Position numbers and translations under genes: made by a program. Positions 7,715-15,976 of a stretch of DNA of 53,928 bases are shown here, piece after piece (the first letter of the stretch is position 1; every line of letters begins with the position of its first letter). The notes beneath the pieces were generated by a model. That model was given only the letters and a program-made list of their open reading frames with translations, ran no database searches and was not told where the DNA came from. The stretch comes from Curtobacterium flaccumfaciens UCD-AKU. Its GTDB lineage: Bacteria; Actinomycetota; Actinomycetes; Actinomycetales; Microbacteriaceae. The stretch covers positions 256,510 to 310,437 of the forward strand of contig NZ_KB714631.1 of the NCBI RefSeq assembly GCF_000349565.1, written 5' to 3'.

Positions 7715-8824
7715 ATGAGCAACGCATTCGGCACCGACCGTCCGTCGGACGTCCCGCCGCCCGCACCCGATCGGGTCGGGCCCCTGCAGCTCGGCCTCGA
7801 CACCTTCGGCGACGTCACCGAACGCGCCGACGGCAGCCTGCAGTCCGACGCGCAGAGCATCCGCGACGTCGTCGACCAGGCCGTCCTCGCCGACCAGGTC
7901 GGCGTCGACTTCATCGGCGTCGGGGAGCACCACCGCGCCGACTTCGTCGTGAGTGCCCCCGAGGTCGTCCTCGCCGCCATCGCCGCCCGCACCGAGCGCA
8001 TCCGCATCGGCTCGGCGGTCACGGTGCTGTCCTCCGACGACCCCGTCCGTGTCTACGAGCGCTTCGCCACCGTGGACGCGCTGTCGAACGGCCGCGCCGA
8101 GGTCATCCTGGGCCGCGGCTCCTTCACCGAGTCGTTCCCCCTGTTCGGCTACGAGCTGAGCGACTACGAGGTCCTGTTCGAGGAGAAGCTCCAGCTCTGG
8201 GCGGCCCTGCGCGGCGGCGACGCCGTCACCTGGTCCGGCACCAAGCGCGCGGGCCTGGTCGACCAGGACGTCTTCCCGAAGCTCGAGCACGGCGCCATCC
8301 CGACCTGGATCGGTGTCGGCGGGTCCCCGCAGTCGGTCATCCGTGCCGCGTCCTACGGGATGCCGCTCTTCCTCGCCATCATCGGCGGGCAGCCGGCACA
8401 GTTCGCCCCCTTCTCGCGCCTGTACCGCCAGGCCCTCGCGCAGCTCGACCTGCCGCAGCAGCCCATCGCGATGCACTCGCCGGGCTTCGTGGCGGCCACC
8501 GACGAAGAGGCCGCCGAGCGGTACTGGCCGTACCACAAGGCCGTCACCGACCAGCTCGGCCGGGAGCGCGGCTGGCCGCCCCTCGACGTCGCCGGGTACC
8601 GGGCGAGCCTGTCGGCCGGCGGGTCGCTCTACGTCGGCTCGCCGGAGACCGTCGCCCGCAAGGTCGCACGCAACATGCGGATCCTCGGCGCCTCGCGCTT
8701 CGACATGCGGTACGCGACGGGTCGCCTGCCGCACGCCGACATGATGCGGTCGATCGAGCTCTACGGCTCCGAGGTCGCGCCCCGCGTCCGCGAGCTGCTG
8801 GCGCAGCCCGTCCCCGTCGCCTGA
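7715..8824 (+). CDS. LLM-class flavin-dependent oxidoreductase
   Basis: A 369-aa bacterial-luciferase-like TIM-barrel protein, of usual length. Family marks include LQLGLDTFGDV at strand 1, VDFIGVGEHHRADFVVSAPE, RIRIGSAVTVLSSDDPVRVYE and ILGRGSFTESFPLFGY. Such proteins use FMNH2 (or F420) to oxidise small substrates; the substrate is not predictable. The ATG at 7715 has a strong AGGAGGA Shine-Dalgarno. An FMN reductase gene (29482-30078) elsewhere in the window could supply reduced flavin, which is speculation. Confidence 0.92.
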   Translation: MSNAFGTDRPSDVPPPAPDRVGPLQLGLDTFGDVTERADGSLQSDAQSIRDVVDQAVLADQVGVDFIGVGEHHRADFVVSAPEVVLAAIAARTERIRIGSAVTVLSSDDPVRVYERFATVDALSNGRAEVILGRGSFTESFPLFGYELSDYEVLFEEKLQLWAALRGGDAVTWSGTKRAGLVDQDVFPKLEHGAIPTWIGVGGSPQSVIRAASYGMPLFLAIIGGQPAQFAPFSRLYRQALAQLDLPQQPIAMHSPGFVAATDEEAAERYWPYHKAVTDQLGRERGWPPLDVAGYRASLSAGGSLYVGSPETVARKVARNMRILGASRFDMRYATGRLPHADMMRSIELYGSEVAPRVRELLAQPVPVA

Positions 8825-8858
8825 CGGACGCCGTCCCGGTCCCGGTCCGGGTCCGCAA

Positions 8859-8919
8859 AACACCGGTGTTCGCACTCCGCACCACCCTTCGCGGGTGTTC
8901 GGAGCGTGAGCACCGGTGT
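8859..8919. terminator. Long imperfect hairpin after the monooxygenase gene
   Basis: AACACCGGTGTTCGCACTCCG (split arm, 8859-8879) pairs with CGGAGCGTGAGCACCGGTGT (8900-8919), with several wobble positions. The loop itself folds (ACCC/GGGT). It starts 35 bp past the stop codon and is probably the terminator. Confidence 0.6.
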
Positions 8920-9024
8920 CGTGCGTTCGGGTTCCGGCGGGCAGCGCGGCGCGCGGGCAACGGCCGGGAGGTCCGGGGCGGCCACCGAGATCGGCTCACG
9001 GGGGCCGCGGGTACGGTCCAGGAC

Positions 9025-9687
9025 ATGTCGTCACACCCCGACCACGCCTCCGGTCCCGTTCCTGGTCACGCCTCCGACTCCGTCGTCGAGCGCCGGTTCC
9101 GCGGGCGGATCATGGGCGTCGGCACGACCTCGGGCGTCCGCATCGTCGTCGGCATGTGGGACCGCTCACCGTTCGGGCCGTTCACGGACGTGTTCCTCGA
9201 GCTCCCCGACGGCACCAGCGTGCTGCTCGCCCCGGACGAGATCGTCGCCGCGTACGTCTCCGGCACCTACCGCTTCGACACGGTCTCGGTCGTGGACGTC
9301 CACGCCCGCCGCACCGCCCGCGGCCTCGAACTGAGCGCCGGTGCGCTGGAGGCCTCGATCGACGTCGGCGGGATCTCGCCGCTCGGCCGGATCCTGCGCA
9401 TCGTGCCGAAGCCGATCGCCCGAGACCCGCGCTGGCTCGCTGCGATCGACCCCGTGGCGCGCCTGCTCGCGCCGGGCTCCGGCACCGCGGGCTCGGCGGG
9501 CAACGGCCGCCGCGAGTACTACGGCGTGACCGGGGCGCACGACGTCACCGGTGTGCGCGGCACCTGGGCGGGGGAGTCCCTGGGGGACCTTGCGCCGCTC
9601 GACCCGCCCGTGGCGTTCGGCTTCGCCTCGATGCCGAAGATCCCGCAGGTCGTCGACGTCGAGACCACCATCCGCGAACCCGTCTGA
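9025..9687 (+). CDS. Conserved hypothetical protein, 220 aa
   Basis: I do not recognise this family. The protein is soluble in appearance, with no signal peptide or membrane helix. Its first half looks like a small beta-rich domain (ERRFRGRIMGVGTTSGVRIV through DVHARRTARGLELS), its second half is richer in helix and loop. TACGGT (9012-9017) lies 7 nt before the ATG, as in leaderless transcripts. Codon use matches its neighbours, so a real gene is likely. Confidence 0.75.
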   Translation: MSSHPDHASGPVPGHASDSVVERRFRGRIMGVGTTSGVRIVVGMWDRSPFGPFTDVFLELPDGTSVLLAPDEIVAAYVSGTYRFDTVSVVDVHARRTARGLELSAGALEASIDVGGISPLGRILRIVPKPIARDPRWLAAIDPVARLLAPGSGTAGSAGNGRREYYGVTGAHDVTGVRGTWAGESLGDLAPLDPPVAFGFASMPKIPQVVDVETTIREPV

Positions 9688-10056
9688 GCCCGGCCGGCCG
9701 GGAGTCGGTTCCGTGCGTGTGCATGTTCCGACGATGCACGTGTCGAACGACTCGTGTCCGATCGCTTGATGCACACGCATCCGGTGCGTGTGCATGCAAC
9801 GACGTTCCACCTGTCGATCGACGCGTGTGGTGTCGCATCCTGCACACGCATGTGCGGCCCGACGGCCGGGATCTGCCGGGGCGGGGGCGGCGAGGCGGAG
9901 GTGCGCCGGGCCTCCAGGCCGACCTCGACCGGACCACCTCGACGCGCGGGGCTGACGCGTCCAGCGCCGGAGGGGCACACTGGTCGGAACGGTACGGCCC
10001 CGTGAACCGACGGTCGCACGTCGGGCGGATCGGGGCGCATGACGCAAAGGAGCACC
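9688..10056. other. Intergenic region with two 66-bp repeats
   Basis: The first part (9714-9850) is the tandem pair of 66-bp palindromic-ended repeats listed separately. The rest (9851-10056) is GC-rich sequence with no recognisable gene, ending with the AAAGGAG ribosome-binding site of the next gene. Confidence 0.55.
9714..9850. repeat. Tandem pair of 66-bp elements with 10-11-bp inverted ends
   Basis: Unit 1 (9714-9779) starts TGCGTGTGCAT and ends with its exact complement ATGCACACGCA. Unit 2 (9785-9850) has the same length, starts TGCGTGTGCAT and ends TGCACACGCA. Both carry internal CGACG and a TGTCGAnCGAC core. A related, more degenerate copy lies at 44509-44571. Confidence 0.8.
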
Positions 10057-10548
10057 ATGACCGACACACAGACGGAGCAGCGCGCCGCGATCTCGGACAT
10101 CGTCCACGGCGCCCACACGGCACTGCTCACCACGGTGAGCGAGGACGGGAACCTGCACGCCAGGCCCCTCGCGGTGCAGGACAAGACGTTCCACGGGACC
10201 CTGCGGTTCCTGGTGCAGGACGGCAGCGAGAAGGTCGAGGACATCGCGCGGAACCCGCACGTCAACGTCTCGATCGAGTCGCAGGGCGGGTACCTGTCCA
10301 TCGCCGGGACCGCGACCGTGACCCAGGACGACTCCGTCGTCGACGAGCTGTGGTCGCCGTTCGCCGAAGCGTGGTTCCCGGAGGGGCGTCAGGACCCGAC
10401 GATCCGGCTCCTGACGGTCGAGGGGGTCTCGGTCGAGTACTGGACCCAGGACACCGGGCCGGTCGGCAGCCTGGTGCAGATGTTCAAGGCGGCACTCGGC
10501 AAGCAGAGCCAGCCGGACACGGGCGACCACGGGACGCTCGAGCTCTGA
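10057..10548 (+). CDS. Pyridoxamine 5'-phosphate oxidase-family protein (general stress protein 26-like)
   Basis: A 163-aa split-barrel flavin-binding-type protein with HTALLTTVSEDGNLHARPLA at the N-terminus, GTLRFLVQDGSEKVEDIARN, HVNVSIESQGGYLSIAGTAT and FPEGRQDPTIRLLTVEGVSV, matching the GSP26-like group rather than true PdxH. A flavin or deazaflavin ligand is probable; the reaction is unknown. I chose the ATG at 10057 because AAAGGAG lies 4 nt upstream, rather than an in-frame ATG at 10039. Confidence 0.88.
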   Translation: MTDTQTEQRAAISDIVHGAHTALLTTVSEDGNLHARPLAVQDKTFHGTLRFLVQDGSEKVEDIARNPHVNVSIESQGGYLSIAGTATVTQDDSVVDELWSPFAEAWFPEGRQDPTIRLLTVEGVSVEYWTQDTGPVGSLVQMFKAALGKQSQPDTGDHGTLEL

Positions 10549-10771
10549 GGCTCTGACGGCGTGGTGGGGCCGGCCCGGTGCGGGGCGGTGCTGTGGCGCC
10601 GGCTTGGTGCGCTGACGCCGTCGTAGTGCTGTGGCGCCGCCTCGCGCGCATGACGCCGCCGGATTCGGGGGCGTCCTGCGCACCTGACGGCGTCGTGACG
10701 AGACGACGGCGTCCTGCCGCGACGAGACGCCGGCGTCGCGCGAAGACCAGCCCGGTCTGCGCGTCAGCTGC
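10549..10771. repeat. Second cluster of GACGCC palindromes
   Basis: A 223-bp convergent gap without a gene. It contains TGACGCCGCCGGATTCGGGG (starting 10650), nearly the same as the GATT-loop unit at 6541-6570, and GACGAGACGACGGCGTCCTG, matching 6591-6607, plus repeated GTGGCGCCG segments. It belongs to the same extragenic family. Confidence 0.7.
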
Positions 10772-12019
10772 TCACGGCGGGCCGAGCAACCAGAGCACCG
10801 CGACCAGCACCGGCTGCCCCGCCAACGCCGCAGACACGAGCGTCCACCGCATCCAGGGCTTCGCGACCAGCTCGGGCGACCCGAACAGCGGCGCGAGCGG
10901 CATGAGCAGCCGCGGGGTCGAGGCCATCGGCAACGACACCGCGAAGACGTACAGCGCGTACCCGGCCGAGTACAGCACCGTCGTGGGTCCGAGCCGGCGC
11001 GTCGACTTCCTTAGCAGCCAGAGCGGGTACGCGACGAGCAGGAACACCACGATCAGGATCCCGCCCACGCCGAGCCAGCGGCCCGCGATGAGGAACCACG
11101 GCGTCAGCGGCACGAAGTCCACCCGGCCGATGAAGTTCACCCACCAGGACATCTCCGTCTCCAGGTACGCGTTCGGCGTCCCGGTGACGTGCGAGGCGAT
11201 CACCGGCCAGGCGAGTCCGGCGGCGACCATGGTCAGGCCGGCGGCGACGACCCCGACCTGCTCGCGGAGCGGGAAGCCCTCGAACACGCGGCCGGTCTCC
11301 CGCCGCGCCCGGACCCACCGGACGAGCGCGACGACGCCGAGCACGAGCGGGATCGCCAGGGCGCCCGGGCGGGTGAACGCCGCGGCGACCCCGAGTGCGG
11401 TCAGGAGGGCGTACCGCCGACGTTCCAGCGCGAGCAGCGCCCCGAACGACAACACGAGGAACATGCTCTCCGCGTACCCGACCTGCAGCAGGAACGACAA
11501 CGGACCGCAGCTGAAGAAGAAGACCGCCCACATCGCCGCTGCGTGCCCCGCCCGGTCCCGCACCAGCCGGTGCAGCAAGAAGGTGGCGAGCAGGCCGGCG
11601 ACGATCGCGACCAGCGGTGCGCCGAGGTCGAAGGGCACCCCGGTCGAGGCCGTCAGCGCCCGGATGGTGAAGGGGAACGCCGGCAGGAAGGCCCAGGCGT
11701 TCTGGGCGACGTTGCCGGCAGCGTCGAGGGGCAGGGCATCCGGGTAGCCGTGCAGCGAGATCTGCTCGTAGTACTGCCCGTCCCAGGCGACCAGGAACGC
11801 GCCGAACCCGTGTTCGTTGCCCCAGATCGCGTTGTCCGGCAGGGCACGACCGATGAGCGGGTACGCGAGCGCGAGCCACAGTGTGGACAGCACCCGGCCG
11901 CCGGTCCAGACGAGCAGGACCGCCGCCCACGCCGGCAGCGACGTCACGGTGTCGAGGGCACGCCGTCGGCCGGCGGACCACCGTCCGGCGAGCACGCCGG
12001 CACTGTCGGTGCGGCTCAC
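10772..12019 (-). CDS. PIG-V-type mannosyltransferase, membrane protein
   Basis: A 415-aa polytopic membrane protein with about 9-10 hydrophobic segments. The early loop FLVAWDGQYYEQISLHGYPD holds the WDGxxY motif of the PIG-V/Gpi18-like GT-C fold family, and WAFLPAFPFTIR follows as in that family. It probably transfers mannose from polyprenyl-phosphate-mannose at the outer face of the membrane; the acceptor is unknown. The GTG at 12019 has GAGG 9 nt upstream. It lies divergent to the MFS gene at 12270. Confidence 0.85.
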   Translation of the reverse strand: MSRTDSAGVLAGRWSAGRRRALDTVTSLPAWAAVLLVWTGGRVLSTLWLALAYPLIGRALPDNAIWGNEHGFGAFLVAWDGQYYEQISLHGYPDALPLDAAGNVAQNAWAFLPAFPFTIRALTASTGVPFDLGAPLVAIVAGLLATFLLHRLVRDRAGHAAAMWAVFFFSCGPLSFLLQVGYAESMFLVLSFGALLALERRRYALLTALGVAAAFTRPGALAIPLVLGVVALVRWVRARRETGRVFEGFPLREQVGVVAAGLTMVAAGLAWPVIASHVTGTPNAYLETEMSWWVNFIGRVDFVPLTPWFLIAGRWLGVGGILIVVFLLVAYPLWLLRKSTRRLGPTTVLYSAGYALYVFAVSLPMASTPRLLMPLAPLFGSPELVAKPWMRWTLVSAALAGQPVLVAVLWLLGPP

Positions 12020-12269
12020 GCGCGAGTTCCTCGGCGTTCGGGTGGTCGGGTCGGCACCCGGCCAGGGTAGTCGGCCCGAGCGTGAGGATCGCCCCGAACC
12101 GCGCCTGGAGGTCCGACCTGCGTCGTGCATCCCACCTCGCGCCCGGTGGACGGCCGGTGCCGAGTGCGGTGGGTGGCTCGTTCCACGCGCCGTCCAGACG
12201 CCTGGTTCCGCGTGGGGACGGGCGACGTCGTGACGACAGGGACGTCCGCGGGCATAGTCTCGATGGGCG

Positions 12270-13679
12270 ATGACGACGACGGCGACGACACCCAGACGAC
12301 GGACGGGCAGCACTGCGGTCGCCGTGCTGGTGGCCGGGGCCTACTTCATGGAGCTGCTGGACGGCACCATCCTGGCGACCGCCGCGCCGGCGATGGGGCG
12401 TGACCTCGGAGTCGACTCCGCCGCGGTCGGTGTCGCGATCACCGCCTACCTCGTCACCCTCGCGGTGTTCATCCCGGTGTCCGGCTGGCTCACCGACCGG
12501 ATCGGTTCGCGGACCGTCTTCGCCGGGGCCATCGCGCTGTTCACGATCGCGTCCGCACTGTGCGCGCTGTCGACCGGGCTGGTGGAGCTGACGCTGTGGC
12601 GCATCCTGCAGGGCCTCGGCGGAGCGCTCATGGTGCCCGTCGGCCGGCTCGTCGTGCTCCGGAGCGCCGGGCGCGAACAACTCGTCACCGCCATCGCCAT
12701 CCTGACCTGGCCGGCCCTCGCCGCCCCGATCATCGCGCCGTTCATCGGCGGCGTGCTCGTCGAGACGCTGTCGTGGCACTGGATCTTCCTCATCAACATC
12801 CCGCTCGGCGTCATCGCGTTCGTCGCCGCCCTGGTGCTCGTCCCGCAGGAGCGTGCGGCGCAGCGGGTGCCGTTCGACTGGTTCGGGTCGCTGCTCGCCT
12901 GCGTCGGGCTCGGCTCGCTCGTCGTGATGGCGTCCCTGCTCGCACTCGACGTCATCCCGGTCCTGGCCGTCGTCGTGTCCGGTGTCGTCGGAGCCGTCTG
13001 CTGCTGGTTCGCGATCCGGCACTTCCGTCGGGCGCCGCACCCGATCATGGGGCTCGACGCGTTCCGGCTCGAGACGTTCCGGGTGTCGCACGCCGGCGGC
13101 AGCCTGTTCCGTCTGGCGGTGTCCGCGGTGCCGTTCGTGCTCCCGCTGCTGTTCCAGGACGCCTGGGGCTGGAGCGCCGTGCTCGCCGGGTCAGCGGTGC
13201 TCTGGGTGTTCGTCGGCAACCTCGGCATCAAGCCGATGACGACCCCGTTCCTGCGCTGGTGGGGCTACCGCCCGGTGATCATCGTGTCGTCGGCCATCGC
13301 CGCGCTGACCGTGGTCGCGATGGCGTTCATGACCGAGGACACCCCGTTCTGGCTGCTCGCCGTGCTGCTCGTCGTCAGCGGTGCTGCTCGCTCCGTCGGC
13401 TTCACGGCCTACAACACCATCGCCTTCGCCGACGTCGAGCAAGCAGACATGACCCCGGCGAACACGCTGTCGTCGACCCTGCAGCAGACCGCCGCGGGCT
13501 TCGGGGTCGCCGTCGCCGCGGTGGTCATCCGCGCGGCCTCGGGGCTCGGGGGCGACGGACCGTACACGGTGGCCTTCTGGGTCATCGCCGCCCTGCTCGT
13601 GGTCGCCTGCGTCGAGGGCATCCTGATGAGTCGCTCAGCGGGCGACACCGTCCGTCCGGTCCGCCGTGTCCGCGCCTGA
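12270..13679 (+). CDS. MFS transporter, DHA2 (EmrB/QacA-like) family
   Basis: A 469-aa protein with about 14 membrane segments. Family motifs are LDGTILATAAPAM in helix 1 (motif D1, LDxTIVNVAxP-like), GWLTDRIGSRTVF between helices 2 and 3 (motif A), and a motif-C-like segment near APIIAPFIGGVLVE. It is probably a proton-coupled drug or metabolite exporter; the substrate cannot be told. TAGTCT (12255-12260) precedes the start without a Shine-Dalgarno. A 250-bp gap separates it from the divergent mannosyltransferase gene. Confidence 0.9.
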   Translation: MTTTATTPRRRTGSTAVAVLVAGAYFMELLDGTILATAAPAMGRDLGVDSAAVGVAITAYLVTLAVFIPVSGWLTDRIGSRTVFAGAIALFTIASALCALSTGLVELTLWRILQGLGGALMVPVGRLVVLRSAGREQLVTAIAILTWPALAAPIIAPFIGGVLVETLSWHWIFLINIPLGVIAFVAALVLVPQERAAQRVPFDWFGSLLACVGLGSLVVMASLLALDVIPVLAVVVSGVVGAVCCWFAIRHFRRAPHPIMGLDAFRLETFRVSHAGGSLFRLAVSAVPFVLPLLFQDAWGWSAVLAGSAVLWVFVGNLGIKPMTTPFLRWWGYRPVIIVSSAIAALTVVAMAFMTEDTPFWLLAVLLVVSGAARSVGFTAYNTIAFADVEQADMTPANTLSSTLQQTAAGFGVAVAAVVIRAASGLGGDGPYTVAFWVIAALLVVACVEGILMSRSAGDTVRPVRRVRA

Positions 13680-13812
13680 TCCCGCCGCTGTCCGTTTCCG
13701 TCACGGTCACACGGACGAAACCCGGCAGGCGTTACAGTCTCAGCAACCGTCCGCGGTACCCGAGTACGGTGACCGCGGCAGGGTGACCGGAACACCCGGA
13801 CAGGAAGGCAGC

Positions 13813-14589
13813 ATGGCCGCGCCAGAGCAGCAGAGCACGATCGCATCGGACCAGACCGTGCAGCCCACGCAGCTCCGTGTCGTCAGCTACAACCTCCGCG
13901 AGCACACCGCCAACGGCGAGCTCGCCGCACTGGCCGAGGCATCCGACGCCGACGTCCTGTGCGTGCAGGAGTGCGACAGCAACGACCTCGCTCCGTCGAT
14001 CGGCGGCCTGTCGCTCGCCGCGTCGACCCGCACCAACCGACTCGGGCTCGCGATCTACAAGCGCGACGACCGCTTCGAGGTGCAGGACTTCAGCATCCAC
14101 TCGCTGCAGAAGTCGCTGCACGACCGGGTCCTCGCACCCGCGCACGAACGGCTCATCGCGATGCACCTGCGCGACACCGAGGCCGACGCCGAGGTCGTCG
14201 TCGCGTCGTTCCACGCCTCACCGTTGACCGCGACGAACTCCCTGCGCCGCAAGCAGATCGAGGCGGCGCACCAGTTCCTGCGCGAGCTCGCGAAGGACGT
14301 CCCCGCGGTCATGGTCGGCGACTTCAACTACCCGTGGTTCCAGACGAACCTGCGTCGCAAGATCGAGCAGGGCGGGTTTGCATTGTCGCTGTCCGACCAG
14401 CCGACGTACCTGCGCTACCGAAAGTTCACGGGCCACTTCGACTTCGCGACGAGCGTCGGGCTGCACATCGCCGGCGTCGAGACCCTGCCGGCGGGCATCT
14501 CCGACCACCGTCCGATCCTGGTGCGAGCGCACTACGAGCACCCGGGCGAGACCGGCGCCGTCACCACCGTCGAGGCTCCCGCCGCCTGA
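13813..14589 (+). CDS. Endonuclease/exonuclease/phosphatase-family protein
   Basis: A 258-aa EEP-fold protein with the expected motifs in order: RVVSYNLREH, DVLCVQECDS (metal-binding Glu), VVVASFHASP, MVGDFNYPWF (catalytic Asp and Asn) and the C-terminal ISDHRPILV (catalytic His). All core catalytic residues seem present. Members cleave DNA, phosphoinositides or other phosphodiesters; no signal peptide is visible, so the substrate is intracellular but unknown. The ATG at 13813 follows GGAAGG. TACAGT (13733-13738) could be its -10. Confidence 0.88.
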   Translation: MAAPEQQSTIASDQTVQPTQLRVVSYNLREHTANGELAALAEASDADVLCVQECDSNDLAPSIGGLSLAASTRTNRLGLAIYKRDDRFEVQDFSIHSLQKSLHDRVLAPAHERLIAMHLRDTEADAEVVVASFHASPLTATNSLRRKQIEAAHQFLRELAKDVPAVMVGDFNYPWFQTNLRRKIEQGGFALSLSDQPTYLRYRKFTGHFDFATSVGLHIAGVETLPAGISDHRPILVRAHYEHPGETGAVTTVEAPAA

Positions 14590-15226
14590 CCGGGTGCCCT
14601 CAGGCGCTGGCCGCTGGCTACCGCGGTCGCGCGACATGCCGCGCGCGCATGGCCGGCTGGTCACGAACTGTCGGTTGGCGGCCGGGTGGGCGACGGTTCG
14701 TGCGCCCGCGGCGGACGTGAGCGGGGAGTCGCGACCGCTCGGTGGTGGGCGGTCGGGCGTGTTGGCGTCGCGTTCCGGGGGCGCGACCTGCAGCGCGCGC
14801 ATCGCCGGCTGGTCACGAAGTGTCGGCTGGCGGCCGGGTGCGCGACGTGCCGCGGGTGTGCCGCCGGCTGGTCACGAAGTGTCGGTTGGCGGCCGGGCGG
14901 GCGACGGTTCGTGCGACCTCGGCGGTCGCGCGCGGGGAGTCATGACCGCTCGGCGGTGGGCGGTCGGGCGTGTCGGTGTCGCGTTCCGAGGGTGCGACCT
15001 GCCGCGGGTGTGCCGCCGGCTGGTCACGAAGTGTCGGCTGGCGGCCCGGCGGGCGACGGTTCGTGCGACCTCGGCGGACGTGAGCGGGGAGTCGTGACCG
15101 CTCGGTGGTGGGCGGTCGGGCGTGTCGACGCCGCGTTCCGGGGGCGCGACCAGCCGGCGGACGTGAGCGGGGAGTCGTGACCGCTCGGCGGACGACGCTG
15201 GGCGCGCCCGTTCAGCCCGCAACGCA
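14590..15226. repeat. Array of 78-bp palindromic-ended elements in a 152-bp period
   Basis: Between the EEP gene and the met operon terminator lies a repeat array, not a gene. Three full 78-bp elements run 14659-14736, 14870-14947 and 15022-15099. Each begins GGTCACGA and ends TCGTGACC or a one-base variant (TCGCGACC, TCATGACC). A shortened copy starts at 14811 and a right-end fragment lies at about 15150-15183. Elements 1 and 2 start 152 bp apart, as do 3 and 4; the shortened unit is 59 bp. Spacers repeat too (GCTCGGTGGTGGGCGGTCGG). One inverted single copy is at 34887-34964. Confidence 0.88.
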
Positions 15227-15271
15227 CTGGAGGCCCTGTGCCGGTCTCGTGGACCGGTACCGGGCCTCCAG
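15227..15271. terminator. Terminator of the met operon
   Basis: Arms CTGGAGGCCCTGTGCCGGTC and GACCGGTACCGGGCCTCCAG pair at 18 of 20 positions around a 5-nt loop. It lies 30 bp past the metI stop codon. Confidence 0.75.
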
Positions 15272-15301
15272 GCGGTCGCCCGCAGAGCCCGCGACCGCGG
15301 G

Positions 15302-15976
15302 TCAGCGGCGCAGGGTCGCCCGCGCCAAGCGGTTGCCGATGAACTGGCCGAGCTGCACGATGACGACGATCGCCGCCACCGAGACGTAGACCACCCACCA
15401 GTCGTAGCGCTGCGAGCCGTAGGTGATCGCGTACTCGCCGAGGCCGCCGCCACCGATCAACGCACCCTGCGCCGTCATGTCGACGATGCCGATGTAGATG
15501 AACGTGTAGCCGAGGATCAGGGGGCCGAGACCCTCGGGGATGAGCACGGTCAGCAGGATCGAGACGGGGTGCGCGCCCGAGGCCCGAGCCGCCTCGACGA
15601 CGCCCGGGTCGACCGACAGCAGGTTCTGCTCGACGATCCGGGACACCGCGAAGGCCGCGGCCAGCGAGATCGCGAAGGTCACCGCGGGGACGCCGATCGT
15701 GGTCTGCACGACGACCCGCGACAACGGGGCGATCGCGGCGAGGAAGATCACGAACGGGATCGGGCGGATCAGGTTCACGAACACGTTGAGCACCGTGTAC
15801 GCGGTGCGGTTGCCGAGCACGTTGCCCGGCCGGGTCGCGTAGAGCAGCAGGCCGAGCGCGAGGCCGATGACCCCGGCGATGACCAGCGAGATCAGCGACA
15901 TCACGATGGTGTCGCGGATCGCTGCGAGGAAGACGTCGAACGTGTCGATCACGCTCTGGAACGAGTTGTTGTTCAC
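15302..15976 (-). CDS. metI: Methionine ABC transporter permease
   Basis: A 224-aa inner-membrane permease with about five membrane helices, the usual MetI length. The EAA-like coupling motif occurs as VVEAARASGAHPVSILLTVLIPE, and GLGEYAITYGSQRYDWWVVY near the C-terminus is typical of D-methionine permeases. Its ATG overlaps the metN stop (ATGA), so it is the last gene of metQ-metN-metI. Confidence 0.95.
   Translation of the reverse strand: MNNNSFQSVIDTFDVFLAAIRDTIVMSLISLVIAGVIGLALGLLLYATRPGNVLGNRTAYTVLNVFVNLIRPIPFVIFLAAIAPLSRVVVQTTIGVPAVTFAISLAAAFAVSRIVEQNLLSVDPGVVEAARASGAHPVSILLTVLIPEGLGPLILGYTFIYIGIVDMTAQGALIGGGGLGEYAITYGSQRYDWWVVYVSVAAIVVIVQLGQFIGNRLARATLRR

Noticed and set aside
5456..8875. 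Open frame of over 1100 codons on the minus strand
   Set aside because: High GC leaves few stop codons. It runs across convergent genes with clear motifs and across intergenic repeats, and its composition (Arg/Pro/His-rich) is that of a shadow frame.
14653..15188. CRISPR array
   Set aside because: Units are 59-152 bp apart with spacers that repeat, and no cas genes are present.
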